From Planctomycetia bacterium (GTDB taxonomy: Bacteria; Planctomycetota; Phycisphaerae; Phycisphaerales; SM1A02), in contig SYHM01000159.1 in assembly GCA_005799205.1 (NCBI GenBank), positions 1 to 15,336 on the forward strand: a stretch of DNA of 15,336 bases. Direction: 5' to 3'. The notes beneath the pieces are model-generated. The model was given only the letters and a program-made list of their open reading frames with translations. It did no database searches and was not told the DNA's origin. The translations under genes and the position numbers were made by a program. Of this stretch, positions 1-5,542 are shown in pieces; the stretch's first letter is position 1, and each line of letters opens with the position of its first letter.

Positions 1-186
1 GGAATTGGCATTGGATTGACCAGCGCGTTTGGGATCACCGTTCCCGGAGAGCGTTTGGCGTTTCGGATGAGTTGGCAGATTCCGCTGATCGCCGCATTTG
101 CAGTGACCCTTATCTGTACGGCGAGTGCGGCGCTTGGAATGTGGCGTGTGCTGCGACTCGATCCTGCAGATGTGTTTCAGGGATGA
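1..186 (+). CDS. ABC exporter permease, FtsX/MacB/DevC type (3' end only)
   Basis: The open frame enters from the left edge and stops at TGA 184-186, giving the last 61 residues of a protein whose start lies outside the window. The translation holds one hydrophobic helix (around IPLIAAFAVTLICTASAALG) followed by the tail RVLRLDPADVFQG. That ending, a last transmembrane helix and then a short cytoplasmic 'R..PA.VL/F' tail, is typical of FtsX-like permeases of the MacB/LolC/DevC group. An exporter ATPase begins 4 bases after the stop, and its ribosome site (AGGGA, 179-183) lies inside the end of this gene. The two are therefore surely in one operon and form one transporter. Family known from the tail and context; substrate unknown. 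Confidence 0.8.
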   Translation, partial: GIGIGLTSAFGITVPGERLAFRMSWQIPLIAAFAVTLICTASAALGMWRVLRLDPADVFQG

Positions 187-190
187 CCAG

Positions 191-916
191 ATGCATGTGA
201 TGCTTCCATCCTCATGTGCGGTTCGAGCGCGCGGTGTTGACAAGGTGTACGAGACAGGCGACACACAGGTCGTCGCGCTACGGGGCGCTGATCTGGAAGT
301 GCACTGCGGCGAGATCGTGATGCTTGTCGGGCCATCGGGGTGCGGTAAGACCTCATTCATCTCGATCATTGCAGGATTGCTTGCTCGAAACGGTGGGTCG
401 CTCGAAGTGTTCGGTCAGGATCCCCAGCTTCTTTCACCCGAGGCGCGAACGGCGTGGCGACTTCGAAACGTCGGATTCGTGTTTCAGCAGTTCAATCTGA
501 TTCCAACCCTGTCGATCGCAGAGAACGCGGCGATTCCACTGGTCTTGCAGGGGATCGATCGGCGAGTCGCCATCACGCGCGCGGCTGAAATGCTCGACCG
601 TGTTGGACTCGGTGGCCGAGAGCGGTCGAGTCCGACGCGACTCTCTGGAGGACAGCAGCAGCGCGTCGCGATCGCGCGGGCGCTCATCAACGCCCCGCGC
701 ATCCTTGTCTGTGACGAGCCCACCAGCGCCCTCGACGGCGCGACCGGCTTGCGAGTGATGGAACTCGTCGCCGCTGCTGGTCGCGCGCCAGATCGGGCAG
801 TGATCGTTGTGTCGCACGATGATCGCATTTATCACCTCGCTGATCGCATCATTCACATGGACGATGGTCGCGTCGACCGAATCGAAACGCCTTCCCGAAA
901 GCCAACTCATGCTTAG
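191..916 (+). CDS. ABC exporter ATP-binding protein (LolD/MacB/DevA type)
   Basis: A 241-residue nucleotide-binding subunit that would power the adjacent permease. All ATPase motifs are present: Walker A GPSGCGKT (47-54), Q-loop in FVFQQFNL (Q99), signature LSGGQQQRVAIARA (from 151), Walker B ILVCDEPTSALD (171-182) and the switch histidine in VVSHDD (H209). The Walker A form, the 'FVFQQFNLIPTLS' stretch and the short length are those of the MacB/LolD/DevA group that works with FtsX-type permeases. I chose ATG 191 because AGGGA (179-183) sits 7 bases upstream. The frame is open back to 125, but that would overlap the permease. The end overlaps the next gene by 8 bases, which suggests translational coupling. 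The exported substrate cannot be told from sequence. Confidence 0.93.
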   Translation: MHVMLPSSCAVRARGVDKVYETGDTQVVALRGADLEVHCGEIVMLVGPSGCGKTSFISIIAGLLARNGGSLEVFGQDPQLLSPEARTAWRLRNVGFVFQQFNLIPTLSIAENAAIPLVLQGIDRRVAITRAAEMLDRVGLGGRERSSPTRLSGGQQQRVAIARALINAPRILVCDEPTSALDGATGLRVMELVAAAGRAPDRAVIVVSHDDRIYHLADRIIHMDDGRVDRIETPSRKPTHA

Positions 917-2018
917 CCCATCTGCAAAGATCCGTGCGCTGATTCCGGTTCGATACCTCTTGATTCCATCGGTTGCATTGCTTGGAATCGGGTTGGCTGT
1001 GTACACCGTGAGGTCACAAGTGCCGCGTGTGCCCGTTGCTTCGGCCGCGGTCGAGCCCCCAACGAGCCCATTCGCGCAGCGAATTGCCGGAATCGGCACT
1101 GTCTTGCCAGCGACGGACATCGTGAGTGTCGGAACTGCCATTGCTGGAGTGATCGAAGCGGTCGCGGTGAAAGATGGTGACGCGGTCACGGAAGGTCAAC
1201 TGCTCTTTCGGATCGACGGGCGGCAAACCCGCGCCGAGCTTGAGGCTTCGAAGGCTCGGCTTGTCGTCGCCGAAGCGAAACTCGCGGCGCAGCGCGCTCT
1301 GCCCCACGTGACAACCCTTCGGCAGAGCGACTCGGCCGTTGCCTCGGCGAGGGCGCATGTCGTCGACGCGAGGGGTCGACTTGAGCGACTCGATGAACTC
1401 GGCGCGAATACCTCGACGAGCCGGAACGAGCGTCCCCGGCTTGAGTATGAACTCGCGGCGGCCGAGGCAGAACTCGAGCGCGCCGTTGCGCAACGAGATG
1501 AAGTCAAGCAGGGGGCATGGCCAGAGGACCTCGATGTCGCGGCGGCCGAGGTGGCCGTTGCCAAGGCGGACGTCACGCGGTCGCAGACGCAGCTCGAACG
1601 AGAGGCGGTGAGGTCACCAATCGCTGGCACCGTGCTCTACGTAGACCTCGATCCGGGAGAGCATGTGGTACCAGGGGCAGAGCAGCAGGCGGTCGCCCTC
1701 GGAGCACTCGATCCTCTGCATGTTCGAGTGCAAATTGACGAGATGGACGCCTGGCGCTTTCGTCCCGAGTCGAAAGCGGTCGCCGCAGCGCGGGGCGGAT
1801 CACGCGCCGTTTTTGAATTGCGGTTCGTGCGCCAGACGCCGCTCATGATTCCAAAGCGACTCCTCAGCGGTGATTCTGCCGAGCGCGTTGATGTGCGTGT
1901 GATGGAGGTTGAATACGAACTCGACAATCCGCACACGATGATGTTGTTGCCAGGGCAGCTCGTGGATGTCTTCATCGAGGCCGCACCTGAGAGCCTCGAC
2001 GCGGGTCAGCCCTCGTAG
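909..2018 (+). CDS. HlyD/DevB-type membrane fusion protein of ABC exporter
   Basis: A 369-residue periplasmic adaptor that would link the exporter to the outer envelope. It has an N-terminal anchor helix (about residues 11-33), then a first half biotinyl-lipoyl domain (about 70-105, around GVIEAVAVKDGDAVTEGQLL), a long Ala/Glu/Arg-rich coiled-coil hairpin (about 105-235), the second lipoyl half (AVRSPIAGTVLYVDLDPGEHV, 233-253) and a C-terminal beta-barrel region (to about 358). The sequence RVMEVEYELDN...LLPGQLVDVFIEA resembles DevB of cyanobacterial DevBCA exporters. ATG 909 overlaps the ATPase stop by 8 bases. Longer in-frame starts back to 807 would overlap the ATPase by over 100 bases and spoil the N-terminal anchor. 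The order permease-ATPase-adaptor differs from devB-devC-devA. Confidence 0.87.
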   Translation: MLSPSAKIRALIPVRYLLIPSVALLGIGLAVYTVRSQVPRVPVASAAVEPPTSPFAQRIAGIGTVLPATDIVSVGTAIAGVIEAVAVKDGDAVTEGQLLFRIDGRQTRAELEASKARLVVAEAKLAAQRALPHVTTLRQSDSAVASARAHVVDARGRLERLDELGANTSTSRNERPRLEYELAAAEAELERAVAQRDEVKQGAWPEDLDVAAAEVAVAKADVTRSQTQLEREAVRSPIAGTVLYVDLDPGEHVVPGAEQQAVALGALDPLHVRVQIDEMDAWRFRPESKAVAAARGGSRAVFELRFVRQTPLMIPKRLLSGDSAERVDVRVMEVEYELDNPHTMMLLPGQLVDVFIEAAPESLDAGQPS

Positions 2019-2041
2019 CGCGCGGGCGAGATCACGAGGGC
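2009..2041. terminator. Inverted repeat between convergent genes, possible two-way terminator
   Basis: GCCCTCGT at 2009-2016 is an exact reverse complement of ACGAGGGC at 2034-2041, giving an 8-bp GC-rich stem with a 17-base loop. It spans the stop of the exporter adaptor gene (TAG 2016-2018) and the stop of the opposing methyltransferase gene (2032-2034). The position suits a shared terminator. There is no T-run on either side and the loop is long, so the call is tentative. Confidence 0.35.
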
Positions 2042-2982
2042 AGCTTGCGCAGCGCGGCGACGAAGAACCCTTCAAGCGGCGGAAGGATTCGCCGAGCGAG
2101 GCTAAGCGATGGATGAAGCAAGGCGCCGCCCCACTGTGTGAGCGCTGGCGCGGCACCTGGAAGGGGGTGCACGATCGGAATCAATTCGATGCGATCGGCG
2201 TATCGCTCGAGAGCACGCTGCACGACGAGTTCATTCTCTTCTGGAGCGTAGGTGCACGTCGAATACACAAGCGTGCCGCCAGGGCGAAGCGCGTCGATCG
2301 CTGAGTGCAAGAGCGCCTTCTGGAGCGACGCGAGTCGCGTCACCTTCGTTCGAGACCAATCGGCGAGTGCACGCTCGTCTCCTAAGTGAATGCGACCTTC
2401 ACCACTGCATGGAACATCGACGAGGACGCGGTCAAACTGCATCGGATGCCCTCGCCCCCACCGTTCGCCGTGCGCGCAGATGCACTCAGCGTGCGCACCC
2501 AGCACGCGAAGTACCTCTCGGAGGCGGTAGAGGCGCGGGCGGCTTGAATCGAGTGCGATCAGGCGTCCACGGTTGCGCATCATGGCCGCAATCTGTGAAG
2601 TTTTGCTGCCTGGAGCTGCGCAAAGATCGAGGACCGCCTCACCTGGCTGTGCTGCCAGCAGAAGAGGAGGAATCATGCTTGAAAGTGACTGGATGTGAAA
2701 GGCCCCCGAGGAGTGGCGCGCGAGCGATTGCAATTCACGGACGGTCGCAGCGGTCGTGAAGGCGAAGTCACACCAGCCAACTGGTGCACACTCGATGGAA
2801 GCGCTGCGCAGTGCACCGAGCGTCTCAATGGGGTCCGCACGAAGTGGATTGAGTCGAATTGATGTTGGTGAGTGATGTGTCGTCGCATGCGAGTCATCGC
2901 TGACGATGAGTGCGAGTGCCTCGGCCGGCAAGACTTCGCGCAAGCGGTCGCGCAGTTCTGTTGGCAAGCCAGGTGGACTCAT
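2032..2982 (-). CDS. RsmB/NOP2/Sun (NSUN)-family RNA cytosine-C5 methyltransferase
   Basis: A 316-residue SAM-dependent enzyme of the family that methylates cytosine C5 in rRNA or tRNA. Seen: motif I LDLCAAPGSKT (118-128), motif IV LVDVPCSGEG (187-196, Cys192) and motif VI YSTCTYAPEENE (240-251, Cys243). In this family the motif VI cysteine is the nucleophile and the motif IV cysteine helps release the product; both are present. The C-terminal RILPPLEGFFVAALRK is also typical. At 316 residues it is shorter than RsmB, which has an N-terminal NusB-like domain, and than RsmF, which has a C-terminal extension; neither extra domain is visible. The target RNA therefore cannot be named. The start overlaps the upstream minus-strand gene by 4 bases, implying coupled translation. 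Confidence 0.92.
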   Translation of the reverse strand: MSPPGLPTELRDRLREVLPAEALALIVSDDSHATTHHSPTSIRLNPLRADPIETLGALRSASIECAPVGWCDFAFTTAATVRELQSLARHSSGAFHIQSLSSMIPPLLLAAQPGEAVLDLCAAPGSKTSQIAAMMRNRGRLIALDSSRPRLYRLREVLRVLGAHAECICAHGERWGRGHPMQFDRVLVDVPCSGEGRIHLGDERALADWSRTKVTRLASLQKALLHSAIDALRPGGTLVYSTCTYAPEENELVVQRALERYADRIELIPIVHPLPGAAPALTQWGGALLHPSLSLARRILPPLEGFFVAALRKLPS

Positions 2983-3827
2983 CGAGCGGCGCTCAGAAGT
3001 GCCAGTCGCATCGCGCTCTCGTCGGCGCTCTTGAAGTACCGCGGAAACTCATACTGCTGCTCGATCATGGCTGGATCGACAAGTCGTTCGACGCGCGCTC
3101 CCGCTGCCTCTGCGACCTGATGAATGTCGGTCACTTCGAGATCGAGCCGGCCGATGCGCGCGGCAATGAACTGGTGATACTGCTCCGTGTGTGCGCGCGC
3201 GCGAGGTGTCAAAGACTCCCGCGGCCCAGAAAACTCAAGAATGACCTTCGCGTGTGGTGAACCAGCGAACGCGCACCCAATCAGCGCGACCAATTCGTCT
3301 CGCGATATGTAGTAGGAAAGCCCTTCGAGCACCCACAGTGCGGGTCGCTGCGGATTCCATCCATGAGCAAGGAGTCGTTCATGCAATGCCTGGGGCGAGC
3401 GCACATCGCAGGTCGTGCACGAGATTCGGCGCGAGATCGCCGCCGAAGCGCACTGCGCGATCAGAGTGCGCTTGGCATCCATATGCTCAGAGTCAAGTTC
3501 AAATGCACTGCACCGTGGGTGGGTCGCACACCAATCAAGTGCGAGTGGTGCGAGTCCTGCCCCAGGAACCACCAACTGACCGGTGACGTCGGGATCGCAC
3601 CGCGCGAGGTCTTGCATCCACCCCCAGATGCACGCCTTGCGAAGTCGAACCCGCTGGGCCGCGTCGGGTGAATCGCGCGCCGCCTGCGCGGCGAGTTCGG
3701 TTCCGCTTGAAAGATCAAGTGCTGCAGTCAGGGCGCGGCCTTCTCGAGTGCGCGCGACTTGATCTCCTCCGAGTAGCAGCACCATCGCGGCGGTACATCC
3801 TGCGCGCACAGGGGGAGTGGTCGTCAC
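2979..3827 (-). CDS. Class I SAM methyltransferase, leucine carboxyl methyltransferase (LCM/PPM1)-like
   Basis: A 282-residue protein with the pattern of the LCM family. Seen: a SAM-binding loop LVVPGAGLAPLA (85-96), an acidic strand end FELDSEH (109-115), an aspartate after a cysteine-rich strand (CDVRS, 140-144) and the family's 'EG...Y' signature as LWVLEGLSYYIS (164-175). Eukaryotic members methylate the C-terminal leucine of PP2A; most bacterial members have unknown substrates, so no function is assigned. The start at 3827 is GTG. ATG 3785 (residue 15) is possible, but the region before it (residues 7-14) fits the family's N-terminus, so I kept the longer form. The end overlaps the NSUN gene by 4 bases (ATGA type). 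It diverges from the DUF4126 gene. Confidence 0.8.
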   Translation of the reverse strand: MTTTPPVRAGCTAAMVLLLGGDQVARTREGRALTAALDLSSGTELAAQAARDSPDAAQRVRLRKACIWGWMQDLARCDPDVTGQLVVPGAGLAPLALDWCATHPRCSAFELDSEHMDAKRTLIAQCASAAISRRISCTTCDVRSPQALHERLLAHGWNPQRPALWVLEGLSYYISRDELVALIGCAFAGSPHAKVILEFSGPRESLTPRARAHTEQYHQFIAARIGRLDLEVTDIHQVAEAAGARVERLVDPAMIEQQYEFPRYFKSADESAMRLALLSAAR

Positions 3828-3835
3828 GCCGTGAG

Positions 3836-3869
3836 GCTACGCACAGGTGAAGCTACGCACAGGTGAAGC
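3836..3869. repeat. 16-bp tandem duplication in divergent intergenic region
   Basis: The unit GCTACGCACAGGTGAA occurs at 3836-3851 and again, without mismatch, at 3852-3867, followed by GC of a third copy. The bases just before (GTGAG, 3831-3835) match the unit's GTGAA end at four of five positions. It lies between the start codons of two divergent genes and provides an extra in-frame GTG (3847) upstream of the DUF4126 gene. Confidence 0.9.
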
Positions 3870-3885
3870 GTCTTGGGGAACTGGT

Positions 3886-4551
3886 ATGTACTCGATAGAA
3901 TTTCTGGCAATCATGGAACAGGCACTCGGCTACGCAATGGCGGCACTCGTCGGATTTTCGCTGAGCGCGGCCTGCGGCATGCGGATCTTTGCGCCGCTGG
4001 CGCTGCTCTCAGTGGCAGTTCACTTTGGATGGGTGAATGCGGGTGAATCATTCTCGTGGGTGGGAAGCACGCCCGCAGTGTGTTGCTTTGCAGTCGCATG
4101 TGTCGTCGAGATGTTGGGGATGATGATCCCGTGGCTTGATCACATCCTTGACATCGCTGGCGCTCCCGTTGCCGCGGTGGCTGGAACGGTTGTGATGGCG
4201 ACTCAACTGGCAGCAGGCGCGGGCGTTGATACGTCGGTCGTTCCACCTTGGGTGACGTGGTCGCTCGCAGCAGTCGTTGGAGGGGGCGTTGCAACTGGGG
4301 TGCACATCGCCGCGGGGACAATCCGTGCAGGTTCAACTGGTGTGAGCGGTGGATTGCTGAATCCGATCTTCGCTCTTGTTGAGACAGTGTCGAGTGTTGT
4401 TCTTTCGGCACTGGCGCTGCTTCTGCCAGTCGTCGCGGCGATCCTTGGGCTACTGTTGGTGATCGCAATCATCGTGTTCTCACTCGCGATTCTGAAATGG
4501 ATCGCGCGCAGGGGGGCGGCGCGAGCAAAGACGGTGCAAGCGACAAGTTGA
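3886..4551 (+). CDS. DUF4126 family integral membrane protein
   Basis: A 221-residue, very hydrophobic protein with about five or six predicted membrane segments (near residues 15-46, 63-80, 92-112, 124-142 and 166-206). Family pointers are the first segment GFSLSAACGMRIFAPL (23-38), the E..G..IPWLDHILDIAGAP stretch (75-94) and the long hydrophobic C-terminal helix ending in RRGAARAK. DUF4126 proteins have no established function. I chose ATG 3886 because a GGGGA lies 6 bases upstream. An upstream in-frame GTG (3847) lies inside the tandem repeat and would add 13 polar residues of no family character. The last bases of the gene form the left arm of an inverted repeat (4541-4578). Confidence 0.8.
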   Translation: MYSIEFLAIMEQALGYAMAALVGFSLSAACGMRIFAPLALLSVAVHFGWVNAGESFSWVGSTPAVCCFAVACVVEMLGMMIPWLDHILDIAGAPVAAVAGTVVMATQLAAGAGVDTSVVPPWVTWSLAAVVGGGVATGVHIAAGTIRAGSTGVSGGLLNPIFALVETVSSVVLSALALLLPVVAAILGLLLVIAIIVFSLAILKWIARRGAARAKTVQATS

Positions 4552-4578
4552 GCGTCACCGGGCGCCCAGCGCTTGTCG
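4541..4578 (+). terminator. Inverted repeat over DUF4126 stop codon, possible terminator
   Basis: CGACAAG (4541-4547) and CTTGTCG (4572-4578) form a 7-bp stem. The enclosed segment contains the perfect palindrome GGGCGCCC (4560-4567). The structure starts inside the last codons of the DUF4126 gene and extends into the 179-base gap before the next gene. No T-run follows, so termination is an inference from position and stem strength. Confidence 0.35.
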
Positions 4579-4730
4579 GATGATTGAACAAGAAAAATGG
4601 GCGTGTTCTGGGGTGGTTCTCACGCGGCACCGTAGGGTCGGCCGCGCAACACTGGATGCGTCATTCAGGAACGCGCGAGGGCGCAGTGCGTGGGTTGCAG
4701 GTGCAAGCGCCACGAAAGCGAGAAGTGAAC

Positions 4731-5450
4731 ATGATGTCTTCGAGAACGGCGATGTGCGTGGTCTTCGCACTCTTATGCGCTGCGCAGCGTGCGCAGGGTG
4801 GGATGGTCCTATGTGGATGGAACTTCAACGGCCCCAAGGGAACCTCCGATGCATCGGTCGGTACTGGCGTTGCGACGACGCTCGGGGGGGTTTCGTCCAC
4901 ATTCTCTGCCGGTGCTCCTGTTGACAGTGACGCAGCAAGTCCAGCAGAAAACAAGGGATGGAATCTGGCTGCGTTTGCCGCTCAGGGGACTGGAAGCGGA
5001 GAACGGGGTGGATCGTTTGCGACGTCAACGGTGGGCTATCAGTCGATTGCTGTGTCGTGGTATGAGCGCCACTCGGCCTCTTCGAGCCGATTCACACAAC
5101 TTCAATACTCGCTCGATGGCACAGCGTTCAGCAGCGAAGGCCTTGCCGACAATGGAATCTTCGAAGCGGTTCTCGGTGCTGATGTCTGGCAAGCGCAGCG
5201 GCGCGTCGACTTTAGTTCGATCGTCGGCGCCGCTGGAAACGCAAAGTTCGCCGTACGTGTCGTCAGCATTTTCGCCCCAGGTACGAGCGCATACGCGGCG
5301 ACTGGATCATCGTCAAACTACTCCGGAGCGGGCACGCTTCGCTTCGATCTCGTGCAGGTCGAGGGGGTCGCTGTTCCTGCGCCAGCAGCGGCGGCGCTGG
5401 GAGCCGCCAGCATCGCGGTCGCCGTCGCGGGTACGCGAAAACGCGGGTGA
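4731..5450 (+). CDS. Exported protein with PEP-CTERM (VPAP) sorting tail
   Basis: A 239-residue exported protein. The N-terminus is a signal peptide (hydrophobic core about residues 7-18, likely cut near AQG, 21-23). The mature part begins LCGWNFNG and includes YQSIAVSWYERHSASSSRFTQLQYS-like text, a layout common to a family of planctomycete PEP-CTERM proteins of unknown function. The last 25 residues (215-239) are VPAP, a short hydrophobic helix and the basic tail TRKRG. This is the three-part signal recognised by exosortases, with alanine in place of the usual glutamate. I chose ATG 4731 because it gives a normal signal peptide; ATG 4734 is an equal choice. The frame stays open to 4584, but that extension has no signal character. 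The 4552-4730 gap shows no clear promoter. Confidence 0.8.
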   Translation: MMSSRTAMCVVFALLCAAQRAQGGMVLCGWNFNGPKGTSDASVGTGVATTLGGVSSTFSAGAPVDSDAASPAENKGWNLAAFAAQGTGSGERGGSFATSTVGYQSIAVSWYERHSASSSRFTQLQYSLDGTAFSSEGLADNGIFEAVLGADVWQAQRRVDFSSIVGAAGNAKFAVRVVSIFAPGTSAYAATGSSSNYSGAGTLRFDLVQVEGVAVPAPAAAALGAASIAVAVAGTRKRG

Positions 5451-5456
5451 CTCGGG

Positions 5457-5488
5457 TTGACTTGATTCTCGGTTGCCGAGCCTAGACT
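5457..5488 (+). promoter_or_regulatory. Possible sigma-70-like promoter upstream of the CsgG/LpoB cluster
   Basis: TTGACT (5457-5462), or the overlapping TTGATT (5462-5467), followed by TAGACT (5483-5488) resembles -35 and -10 boxes, but the spacers would be 20 or 15 bases, neither ideal. A small inverted repeat, CTCGG (5468-5472) and CCGAG (5476-5480), sits in the spacer. A strong ribosome site follows 40 bases downstream. The spacing makes this a weak call. Confidence 0.3.
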
Positions 5489-5527
5489 GTGGGGAGCGAG
5501 AGCAGTGCGCTCTTGCTCCCCACCTTC

Positions 5528-5532
5528 GGAGG
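5528..5532 (+). promoter_or_regulatory. Shine-Dalgarno GGAGG that sets the start at 5543
   Basis: GGAGG lies 10 bases before ATG 5543. It supports this start over the in-frame start at 5489, which would add 18 residues ahead of the signal peptide. It is the clearest ribosome site in the window and marks the first gene of the envelope cluster. Confidence 0.75.
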
Positions 5533-5542
5533 CAACCAGGTC

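Noticed and set aside
125..190. N-terminal extension of the ATPase
   Set aside because: It would overlap the permease end by 62 bases; ATG 191 has a ribosome site at good spacing and gives the family's usual length.
434..1189. 251-residue open frame on the minus strand opposite the ATPase and adaptor genes
   Set aside because: It lies antisense to two well-supported genes, has no recognisable domain and is explained by the GC-rich codon pattern of the true strand.
3847..3885. GTG 3847 as the start of the DUF4126 protein
   Set aside because: It lies within the tandem duplication, lacks a ribosome site and adds only polar residues; ATG 3886 has GGGGA upstream.
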